Origin: Roseivirga sp. UBA6061 | Lineage (GTDB): Bacteria; Bacteroidota; Bacteroidia; Cytophagales; Cyclobacteriaceae | DNA length: 6,720 nucleotides | Direction of reading: 5' to 3' | NCBI GenBank assembly: GCA_002427745.1 | Contig: DIYF01000090.1 | Span: 1-6,720, forward strand | Shown: positions 1 through 6,720 of the stretch, piece after piece | Layout: each line of letters starts with the position of its first letter | Numbering within the stretch: position 1 is the stretch's first letter | Notes under the pieces: generated by a model | What the model saw: the letters and a program-made list of their open reading frames with translations, nothing else | Database searches by the model: none | Told to the model about the DNA's origin: nothing | Position numbers and translations under genes: made by a program

Positions 1-1
1 G

Positions 2-247
2 TTCTTACCCCTGACGCGGGCTGCCGGTACAACTCCGGGAGACTATGACATCATTATTGATAATACGGCTGTACCCAACCCGCCTCTGTATAATGGTTTT
101 TTTGGAGGCCTGAGTTGTACAGGAGGTATATGTATTACAGATACGCCTTACCTGGATGAAGAAGAAGAGAGTTTTCTGATAGCCGCTAACCGTAATGCGA
201 ATTATAACATCACTTTCCTGCAGGGTACCTTTACTATTGTCAATAAA
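2..247 (+). repeat. Partial MBG-like module with Cys pair and acidic insert (residues 1-82)
   Basis: This is the C-terminal part of a module whose beginning lies left of the window. It has the usual MBG closing pattern: G-DY-I near residues 14-19, then NYNITFLQGTFTIVNK at the end, matching the NYxLxF...LTI-K endings of later modules. Between these lies an insert with C39 and C44 four residues apart (LSCTGGICI) and an acidic patch DEEEE near residues 51-55. No other module has either element. A disulfide loop is plausible in an exported protein but cannot be shown from sequence. The family call rests mostly on the ending. Confidence 0.7.
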
Positions 248-3200
248 ACACTGGCCAATGTGAACCTGACAGCAGCTGATCTGACACAAACATATGACGG
301 AACCCCCAAAGCAGTCACAGTCTCAGGTGTTACAGAAACGGGTTCCGGTAACCCGGTAGCCCCGACCCCGGCCGTCAATTTCAGCTATAAAGGAGCAGAC
401 AGAAGCGGAGCCTCTTATGGCCCGAGTGCTACACCACCTGTCAATGCGGGAAATTATACGGTGACTGCTTCAATTGACGGAGCTGATCCTGCTTATGTTG
501 GTTTTACCCAGACCGCCTTCACGATTAACCCGGCACCGATCACCAGCTTTAATGCAGTGAACCTTAATCATGTGGCGGATGGTAGTCCCAGGTCTGTTAC
601 AGTTACTTCAACTCCCGAAGGAGCCTCGGTAAAGCCTACCTATTTTGGCTCTGGTGGTACTGTCTACCCTCAGTCCCAAACCGCTCCCTCTGCTCCGGGA
701 CAATATTTCGTCAGAGTTGGTGCGGCAGAATTAACGGATCCCAATTACAGCTACACCGGATCTGATGCTTTCTGGACCATGGTGATTTATGAGAAATCAC
801 CTTTGACCATTGTACTTGATCCGGCATCGCTCACGTCCACTTATGATGGTACGCCCAAAACGATAACGATATCATCCATCACCGAGCTGATTTCGGGTAA
901 CCCATTGGATCAGGCCAACTGGCCGGTAATAAACGTTACCTATGATGGTAATGCCACAGGTCCTGTCGATGCCACTTTTGAATCAGGACCGATTTATGTG
1001 GAAGTAACTGTTGACCCTGCAGACCCGAATTATTCAGGAAGTGTCAATGATGAGATCGAAGTCAATCAGGCGCTATCGAATCTTGTCGTGCCCGCTGAAG
1101 AGGTATTTATCTTTGATGGAATTCCAAAAGTATCAAGTGCTTCAAATACCGGTGTTCTGGGAGAAGATCTGGGGCTAAATGTCGAGTATGCTCCAACAGG
1201 TACCAGCAGCTTTCAAACAACTCCACCAACAGCGATCGGCACATACCAGGTAAGGGCATTTTATGATGATGCATTTGACCAGTATAATATGAACTATCGG
1301 GAGACACAGGCCTCCGGTACCTTGATTATTCGGGATAAACTGACGATTACTCAGGCAGAGGTAGATTTCACCGCTCCAGCCAGCCTGGTATATGATGCCA
1401 CCCCTAAAACATATATGCCTGCTGTGACTGGGGGACTTGATCCGGCATTGATGGTAAGCGACCTGGAGGTAACTTATGTTGGTAGAAATACGACCAGTTA
1501 TGCCAGCAACAGCACTGCACCCACAGCCGCAGGTGACTATACTGTGACCGCCACCGTCAAAGCCGGAAACGCCAGCTATACGGGCAGCGTCACCTTGGAT
1601 TTCACAATTACTCCGGTGCCACTTACGATCACGGCCGATGCTGCGAGCAAAGTGTATGGCGATGCCGATCCTGCGTTTACCTTTCAGCTTACTTCCGGTA
1701 GTCTGTTATCAGGCGATCTGATCACGGGAGTATTGACCCGGGATGTTGGCGAAACGGTTGGAAGCTACGCCATCAGCCAGGGCACAGTTACCGCAGGGGG
1801 GAACTATAGCCTGGGGTTTGTTTCAGCAGCACTCACCATTGACAAAAAAGATCTGACGGTAACTCCCATGGCGACAACAGCCGTTTACGGAGAGGTAGGC
1901 AGAGATGATCATCCCGTTACTTATTCAGGTTTCGTCAATGGCGAAGATGAATCTGTATTATCCGGCAACAATCCGGGACTGCTCCAGGTGTTGCTGATAG
2001 GTACTAACAGTTTTTATCCGGTAAGCCCCACTGCTCATACCGGAGGTGTTTCTATTCTTTCGCCCGAAACACAGGTGAGTGCCGCCAACTACAACCTGAT
2101 CTTTGAAACGGCAGACCTGACAGTCACCCCAAGGCCGATTGCCATTACGGCAGACAGCAGAACCATTATATACGGTGAAGATGCGAACACCGGTAATACA
2201 GCAGTATTGGAGGAGACCGATCAGGTCAACCACAAGGGGCTGGCACCCAGCGAAACCATCAGTGATTTTAGCGGTAGCCTCGGTTTTTCTAATATCTCTC
2301 AAACCAATGCCGGTACCCATACAGGGGGGATTGTTCCTTCCGGATTGACCAATGCGAATTACACGATCAGCTACATCCCGGCCGACCTCACCATCAATCA
2401 GCTGGCCATAGAGGTGACTGCCGATGCCGGTACCAAAACCTATGGTGATGCAGACCCTGCCTTTACCTTTCAGATAACTCAGGGCAGTCTGGTTGGTGGT
2501 GACCAGTTCAGCGGTACACTTGAGAGGCTAAGCGGAGAAGCAGTAGGTAATTATATCATCAATCAGGGTACACTGTCAGCAGGGGGGAATTATGTCCTCA
2601 GTTACCAGTCCAGTGACCTCAGCATCACGAAACGCAATATAGAGGTAACTGCCGATAACAAATTTAAAATAGTCGGCACTTCAGAGCCCGCTCTTACTTA
2701 TACGCTCACCTCAGGCTCCCTGGCCTTTTCCGATGTGTTAACCGGTACACTTGCCAGAGAGACGGGTGAGGAGATTGGCTTTTATGCCATCAATCAGGGA
2801 ACCCTGACAGCGGGGAACAACTATAATCTCAATTTTGTACAGGGTAATTTTGAAGTTACTCCCAAAATGCTTCAGGTGATTCAGTTTGATGCCCTGGCGG
2901 ACGTTACTTATGGTGATGGTAGTTTCGATCTGACAGGCAGTGCCTCCTCAGGTCTGGCTCTGACTTACTCAAGCTCTGACCCTGCTGTGGCAACCATATC
3001 AGGCAACAGAGTGACCATATTGGCAGCAGGAACCACGAATATCATCGCTTCACAGGCCGGAGATGCCGTGACGGAGGCAGCCGAAAACCAAATACAACCT
3101 CTTGTGGTTCAGCCACGCACGATTGAGGTGGCAGCAGATCCACAATCTAAGACATACGGTGACAGTGATCCCGGACTGACCTATCAGGTTACTTCCGGTT

Positions 3201-6200
3201 CATTTATCAACGGAGAGAATTTCACCGGGTCATTAAGTAGAGTTAATGGTGAAAGTGTCGGAACCTATGCCATTGAGCAGGGAACACTGACTGGAGGAGC
3301 CAACTACAGTCTGGTGTTCTCAGGTTCTGATCTTACAATTAACACAAAGGCCATTGAACTGACTGCTGACCCTCAGACGAAAGTTTACGGAGAGGGAGAT
3401 CCTTCTTTGACCTATCAGGTGACGCAGGGAAATCTGGTGTTTTCAGACCTGATATCGGGAGATCTGTCCAGAACAGGTGGGGAAAGCGTTGGTAAGTATG
3501 CTATTGAACAAGGCAGCATAACAGCCGGGGCAAATTATAACCTGAGCTTTGTATCAGATGATCTGACCATTAGTCAGAGAGAGATTACCATTACGGCAGA
3601 TGCCGGACAGAGTAAGACCTATGGTGACGCGGAACCTGCGCTTACTTTCAGTGTAACTTCCGGGGCATTGCAGTTTGCTGATGCCTTTACCGGTGCCTTA
3701 TCACGGGAAGCAGGAGAGAATGTTGGTTCCTATGCCATCATACGCAACACCCTTACGGCCGGTCTCAACTACAACCTTAGCTATGTAGGCAGTGACTTTA
3801 ACATTGGTCAGCGCAGTATTGCTTTAACGGCTGATGCGAAGAGTAAGGCATTCGGTGCCGATGATCCGGAATTCACTTATCAGGTAACTGCGGGCTCTCT
3901 TGTTAACGGAGATCAGGTGAGTGGAAAGCAGGAAAGGGTTTCTGGCGAAACAGCAGGTACTTATCCTATTAACCAGGGTACGCTGTCGGCCGGGATGAAT
4001 TACGATCTGACCTATAACCCCGCTGATCTTACGATCGATCCTGTGCCGGCCTTACATTTCAATGGCCTGCTGGGATCAGACTATGACTATGTAGAGGTAG
4101 CTGATAATGGCAGTCTCGACTTTACTACTGAGTTCACCTTCGAAACCTGGGTTACATTCGATCAGGTAAACAGAGTGAATGATGGCTATGACTGGCAGTT
4201 CATTTTTGCCAAATCAAGGTATAATGAGTCTTATGGATTGATGTTGCTGACCGATGGGCCCAGAAAAATACTGCGTTTTTACCACGCTGGTTTTGGAACG
4301 GGATTCACGGATTATATCTGGAACAGTGTGACCATAGACACCTGGCATCACGTAGCTGTTACCCTGAACGGGAGCAAGTCTGCCATCCTTATCAATGGGG
4401 CAGAGGTAGCTTCTCAAACGGGTTCAGGTAGCCTGGTGCCAAACAATAACCCTTTCAGACTCGGGGCAGGCGGACCTGCCAACAATGTACGGGACCCCTA
4501 TCCATTGCAGGGGGCTTTGGATGAAGTAAGGGTTTGGAACAAGGCACGGTCGGCCACTCAGATCAGTGATAAGATGCGCAGCCAGCTAACCGGCAATGAG
4601 TCGGGCCTGGTGCTTTACTACAATTTCAATGAGGGAACTGTTAACGGAGATAATACCGGCATTACTACTGTGCCCGATCATAGCCAGGCCAACAATAACG
4701 GAAGTCTGAACGGGCTCGTGCTTACCGGTATGGTGGGTAACTATGTAGATGCCTCCGGTAATGGTGTGCTGCCCGCTACCCCTCAGACCATTACATTCGA
4801 TCTGCTTGAAGCTAAAAACTACGGTGATGGTACATTCAACCTTAGCGCAACAGCTACTTCGGGCTTACCGGTGACCTTTACAAGTTCAGACCCGGGGGTC
4901 GCTACCATTTCCGGCAATGCCGTGACGATAGTAGGAGCCGGTAAAACTACGATCACAGCCATGCAGGAAGGCTCTTCAGAGTTTGAAGCGGCCCCTGAAG
5001 TAAGCAGGGAACTGGATGTAAGTCCAAGAGTACTTGAGGTAACAGCCAATGCCGCGAATAAGGCATATGGTGATGAAGACCCCCTCTTTACTTATCAGGT
5101 TACCAGCGGATCGTTGCTGGCAGGAGATGCATTTTCAGGAACTCTGGCACGTGTTGACGGGGAGAATATTGGATTTTATCCTCTCACCCGAGGCACCTTA
5201 TCTGCAGGTAGTGGCTATCAGATAAACCTCATTCCGGGTTTACTCACAATTGAGAAGAGAGTACTTGAGGTAAGTGCTGATGCAGCCTCAAGGACGTACG
5301 GGGATGTTGACCCGCCCCTGACCTATCAGGTAGTAAACGGTTCACTGGTTAACGGAGATGTGCTCACCGGGGAGTTAAGTCGTGACCCGGGGGAAAGTGT
5401 GGGAGAATATGCGGTTCTGCAGGGCACCCTGGATGCCGGAAGTAACTATCTCATTGAGTATACTTCAACCGTTTTCTCTATTTACAAAAGAGTACTGGAA
5501 ATCTCTGCAAATACAGCGAACAAGATTTATGGGCAGTCAGACCCGGCTCTGACCTACCAGGTAGTAAATGGCTCTTTGGTCAACGGAGACCTCCTGACAG
5601 GAGGGCTAAGCCGTGACCCGGGAGAGAATGTGGGAGAGTATGCCATTCTGAAGAATACGCTGGATGCGGGAGTGAATTATCTCATTGAGTATACATCAGC
5701 CAATTTCACCATTGACCAGAACACGCTGGAAGTTACAGCGGATGCAAAGGTTAAAAATACCGGTGAGGCAGACCCTTTATTTACTTATCAGATAACGCAG
5801 GGCAGTCTTGTAACGGGCGATATGCTGACTGGCGAATTAAGCAGAGTAGCAGGAGAGACTGCGGGCACCTACGCCATTACCAGAGGAACGCTTACAGCAG
5901 GAGACAACTATTTGTTGAGTTATATAAGTGCTGATCTCAATATTTTACCGGTAATGCTCGGTAAACCGGTAATTACCGGAATCAGTGATGATACTGGCGT
6001 GAGTGATCGTGACGGTATTACCAGTGATAAGAATATCACGATCAGCGGTACGGCCGATCCTGATGTACGGGTGGAGGTGTCTTCGCAATTCGGCCCGCTC
6101 AGAAGCACACAGGCTGATGCCAATGGAGACTGGCTGCTGGATATTACTGACATCAATCTGTTTGAGGTTCAGGTAAGCCTGACAGCAGAAGCCGTTGATG

Positions 6201-6718
6201 CTTCAGGAAACCGTAGTGTCAAAAGTGATGTGTTTGTATTAACACCTGATTTCACGGCCCCGGCAAAACCAGTCATAACGGGAATCAGTGAAGATACCGG
6301 AGTAAGTAACACGGATGGTGTCACTAACGACAGGAATATCTCGATCAGTGGAACAGCCGAACCGAACTCTTCCGTAGAAGTATCTTCACAGTTCGGTTCT
6401 CTCAGAAGTACTCAAACCGATGCCGGTGGAAACTGGCTGCTTGATATCACGGATATCAACTTGTTTGAGATCAAAGTGAACCTGACGGCCGAAGCTGTTG
6501 ACCTAGCGGGAAACCGCAGTACCAAAAGCGATGTGTTTGTGTTGACCCCTGATTTTACAGCTCCTGTGAAGCCTGTCATAACAGGAATCAGCGATGATAC
6601 CGGAGTAAGTAACACGGATGGTGTTACCAGTGACAGGAATATCACCATCAGTGGAACAGCCGAACCAAATTCCACCATAGAAGTATCTTCGCAGTTTGGC
6701 TCTCTCAGAAGTACACAA
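2..6718 (+). CDS. Giant MBG-repeat / LamG / Ig-like surface protein, internal fragment (partial at both ends)
   Basis: One reading frame is open for 2239 codons from base 2 to the right edge, without a stop and without a justified start, so this is the interior of a longer gene. Modules in residue order: partial MBG-like 1-82; five YDG-type MBG 83-540; YGD-type MBG 541-616; two long YGE variants 617-800; two YGD 801-955; Big_2-like 956-1039; four YGD 1040-1348; LamG 1350-1590; Big_2-like 1595-1676; four YGD 1677-1984; Ig-like 1988-2239. The translation has only two cysteines (C39, C44) and no long hydrophobic segment, which fits an exported, non-membrane beta-rich protein. Known for the family: MBG and LamG modules occur in very large secreted proteins, mainly of Bacteroidota. 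Inferred: a cell-surface or released adhesin or matrix protein, probably exported by type IX secretion, although no signal peptide or sorting domain lies in view. I do not recognise a named gene. The coding call is very secure; the adhesin role is a guess. Confidence 0.97.
248..1621 (+). repeat. Five YDG-type MBG modules in tandem (A1-A5, residues 83-540)
   Basis: Five successive modules of about 86-97 residues lie at 248-538, 539-796, 797-1069, 1070-1339 and 1340-1621. Each opens with a beta strand and then a YDGTPK-like motif: TYDGTPK in A1 and A3, VADGSPR in A2, IFDGIPK in A4, VYDATPK in A5. Each then has a V-Y-G-type strand and a closing G-Y-V-A strand (for example NAGNYTVTAS, AGDYTVTATV), followed by Y-G and a short linker such as FTINPA or FTITPVP. 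This is the pattern of the YDG-type MBG family, which is predicted to be an immunoglobulin-like beta sandwich. Pairwise similarity is low, so the array is old. A2 and A4 are the most diverged and lack the exact YDG. Probable role: spacer or stalk; ligand binding is not excluded. Confidence 0.85.
1622..1849 (+). repeat. YGD-type MBG module B1 (residues 541-616)
   Basis: First of eleven modules sharing one consensus of about 77 residues: (I/L)-VTAD-x-K-YGDxDPxxTY-V-x-GSL-xGD-x-x-G-L-R-x-GE-x-G-YAI-x-x-GTL-AG-NY-L-x-x-LTI-K. B1 has KVYGDADPAFTF, GSLLSGD, GETVGSYAI, TAGGNYSL and the linker TIDKK. It matches the YGD/YGX-type MBG family (MBG_2). It is separated from the rest of its class by two longer variants, so the class is not one uninterrupted array. 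Confidence 0.9.
1850..2401 (+). repeat. Two long YGE-type MBG variants (C1-C2, residues 617-800)
   Basis: C1 (1850-2137, 96 residues) and C2 (2138-2401, 88 residues) open like the YGD modules (TAVYGE, IIYGED) and close with NYNLIFETADLTVTP and NYTISYIPADLTINQ. Their middles are longer and different: C1 has the GFVNGEDESVLSG element, C2 has GLAPSETISDFSG, and each then has a THTGG turn (AHTGGVSI, GTHTGGIV). The short GSL-GD...GTLTAG core of the neighbouring modules is missing. They resemble the longer form of the MBG fold, with a GF-x-GE-S-L-G segment, that is often interleaved with the short form in Bacteroidota proteins. The exact subfamily is uncertain without profile scores. Confidence 0.75.
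2402..2866 (+). repeat. YGD-type MBG modules B2-B3 (residues 801-955)
   Basis: B2 (2402-2635) is canonical, with KTYGDADPAFTF, ITQGSLVGGD, NQGTLSAGGNY and the linker SITKR. B3 (2636-2866) keeps the rest of the consensus (LTSGSLAFSD, LTGTLARETGE, NQGTLTAGNNYNL) but has KIVGTSEP where the others have YGDxDP, so the signature Tyr and Asp are gone. The fold is probably retained, since spacing and hydrophobic positions are unchanged. B3 ends in FEVTPK and runs directly into the first Big_2-like module. Confidence 0.88.
2867..3118 (+). repeat. Big_2-like Ig module D1 (residues 956-1039)
   Basis: An 84-residue module with the pattern QFDALADVTYGDGSFDL, ASSGLALTYSSSDP, AVATISGNRVTI, AAGTTNIIASQAGD. 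The SSDP-x-VATISGN-x-VTI-x-AG-T-I-A-Q-G order is that of the bacterial Ig-like group 2 fold, in a variant common between MBG modules of Bacteroidota. It retains a YGDG motif near its start, hinting at shared ancestry or convergence with the MBG modules. It is paralogous to the module at 4784-5029. Structural Ig-like role; no ligand can be named. Confidence 0.85.
3119..4045 (+). repeat. YGD-type MBG modules B4-B7 in tandem (residues 1040-1348)
   Basis: Four back-to-back modules: B4 3119-3349, B5 3350-3580, B6 3581-3814, B7 3815-4045, with 77, 77, 78 and 77 residues. Signatures are KTYGDSDPGLTYQV, KVYGEGDPSLTYQV, KTYGDAEPALTFSV and, degenerate, KAFGADDPEFTYQV. All share GE-x-(V/A)-G-x-Y followed by a G/N-TL/SI-x-(A/G)G-x-NY element and end in short linkers (TINTK, TISQR, NIGQR, TIDPV). 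B6 has one extra residue, a Gln in DAGQSKTYGD, and NTL for GTL. The near-constant length implies a rigid, regularly spaced rod segment (inference). It leads straight into the LamG domain. Confidence 0.92.
4046..4771 (+). other. LamG / concanavalin-A-like domain (residues about 1350-1590)
   Basis: A single non-repetitive domain of about 240 residues. It begins ALHFNG...YVEVADNGSLDF and has the classic landmarks of the LamG/Laminin_G_3 jelly-roll family: FTFETWVTF (W1383), TWHHVAVTLNG (W1448, H1449, H1450), ILINGAEVAS, NPFRLGAGG, and ALDEVRVWNKARSATQI (D1507, E1508, W1512). It closes with LTGNESGLVLYYNFNEG and DHSQANNNGSLNG. Known of the family: these domains bind glycans or proteins, often with Ca2+, but many copies in giant Bacteroidota proteins have no known ligand. 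No catalytic signature of a glycoside hydrolase or lyase is visible. It is the best candidate in view for a binding head, though it sits inside the chain between repeat arrays rather than at an end. The right boundary is approximate; about 12 bases of linker follow. Confidence 0.93.
4784..5029 (+). repeat. Big_2-like Ig module D2 (residues 1595-1676)
   Basis: An 82-residue paralogue of the module at 2867-3118. It shares the order YGDGTFNL, ATSGLPVTFTSSDP, GVATISGNAVTIVGAG, KTTITAMQEG, EAAPEV and ends LDVSPR. It is nearer than D1 to the usual form of this module, in which SGLPVTF and a xAAPxV tail recur. It begins right after the LamG linker (PATPQ) and hands over to a YGD module through SPRVLEV, just as D1 does through QPRTIEV. 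Confidence 0.87.
5030..5953 (+). repeat. YGD-type MBG modules B8-B11 in tandem (residues 1677-1984)
   Basis: Four modules of exactly 77 residues each: B8 5030-5260, B9 5261-5491, B10 5492-5722, B11 5723-5953. They start VLEVTAN, VLEVSAD, VLEISAN and TLEVTAD. Signatures are KAYGDEDPLFTYQV, RTYGDVDPPLTYQV, KIYGQSDPALTYQV and, degenerate, KNTGEADPLFTYQI. B9 and B10 are the closest pair, about 55 of 77 residues identical by hand count, sharing LTYQVVNGSLVNGD, LSRDPGE, VGEYA, TLDAG and NYLIEYTS. B8 is the most diverged in its second half (GSGYQINLIPG replaces the NYxLxY strand). B11 ends in NILPV and leads into the Ig-like array through a short MLG linker. Confidence 0.92.
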
Positions 6719-6720
6719 AC
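5963..6720 (+). repeat. Bacterial Ig-like modules in tandem, 303-bp period (E1, E2, partial E3)
   Basis: E1 (5963-6265) and E2 (6266-6568) are each exactly 303 bases or 101 residues; E3 starts at 6569 and is cut by the window edge after 50 full codons. Each runs KPVITGIS-DTGVS-x-DG-T-D-N-ISISGTA-P-x-VEVSSQFG, then LRSTQ, WLLDITDINLFE, LTAEAVD-GN-S-KSDVFVLTPDFTAP. The SGTAxPxxxVEV and AVDxxGN elements are those of the bacterial Ig-like repeats (Big_13-like) found in long adhesins and biofilm proteins. By hand count E1 and E2 share about 79 of 101 residues, E2 and E3 45 of 50. Acidic loops (DDTG, TDGVTSD) could hold Ca2+, which is inference. The array very probably continues to the right of the window. 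Confidence 0.92.

Noticed and set aside
779..781. In-frame ATG as a possible gene start
   Set aside because: The frame is open and domain-bearing far upstream of it, the codon sits inside a module (FWTMVIYEK), and there is no Shine-Dalgarno-like sequence or signal peptide after it.
1107..2348. Short frames at 1107-1307 (-), 1958-2320 (-) and 2139-2348 (+, other frame)
   Set aside because: All overlap the continuous MBG-coding frame and show no domain of their own. They look like chance frames in a stop-poor repetitive region.
4214..5049. Minus-strand open frames at 4214-4417 and 4819-5049
   Set aside because: They are antisense to the LamG and second Big_2-like domains, which are clearly coding on the + strand. 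The peptides show no recognisable domain.
5920..6678. Minus-strand open frames at 5920-6156 and 6412-6678 encoding similar hydrophobic peptides
   Set aside because: They lie opposite the 303-bp Ig-like repeats, and their similarity to each other follows from that repetition. The + frame explains the same DNA with recognisable domains, and no ribosome binding site or independent gene context supports them.
5030..6720. CRISPR-like or non-coding tandem repeats
   Set aside because: The periods (231 and 303 bp) are multiples of three and far too long for CRISPR units. Copies diverge largely at synonymous sites and encode known protein modules.
1..6720. A new multi-gene system (defence, mobile element, biosynthetic cluster)
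   Set aside because: The window holds only the interior of one structural gene. No transposase, integrase, nuclease, enzyme, RNA gene or second coding region can be supported on either strand.

Overview
The window lies entirely inside one very large protein-coding gene on the + strand. The frame beginning at base 2 runs 2239 codons to base 6718 with no stop, and both the start and the stop codon fall outside the window. I see no intergenic DNA, RNA gene, promoter, terminator, insertion sequence or second gene.

The protein is a mosaic of beta-rich extracellular repeat modules. Residue 1 is the codon at bases 2-4. In order they are: a partial MBG-like module with a Cys pair and an acidic insert (2-247); five divergent YDG-type MBG modules of about 86-97 residues (248-1621); one 76-residue YGD-type MBG module (1622-1849); two longer YGE-type variants (1850-2401); two YGD modules (2402-2866); one Big_2-like module (2867-3118); four YGD modules (3119-4045); a LamG/concanavalin-A-like domain of about 240 residues (4046-4771); a second Big_2-like module (4784-5029); four more YGD modules (5030-5953); and a tandem array of 101-residue bacterial Ig-like modules, two complete and one cut off by the window end (5963-6720).

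The MBG, Big_2-like and LamG combination is typical of giant secreted or surface proteins of Bacteroidota, especially Cytophagales and their relatives. Moderate GC (near 50% by eye) and the near absence of cysteine fit that. This assignment is inference, because no taxonomic marker gene is present. Such proteins usually carry an N-terminal signal peptide and, in Bacteroidota, often a C-terminal type IX secretion sorting domain. Neither end is visible here.

The likely picture is a long stalk of beta-sandwich modules presenting a LamG domain that could bind carbohydrate or protein, as in an adhesin or matrix protein. The function is unproven. The most interesting structure is internal. A unit of one Big_2-like module plus four YGD modules occurs twice, once on each side of the LamG domain. 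The fourth YGD module is degenerate in both copies. The C-terminal array has an exact 303-bp period. I found no sign of a new multi-gene system.
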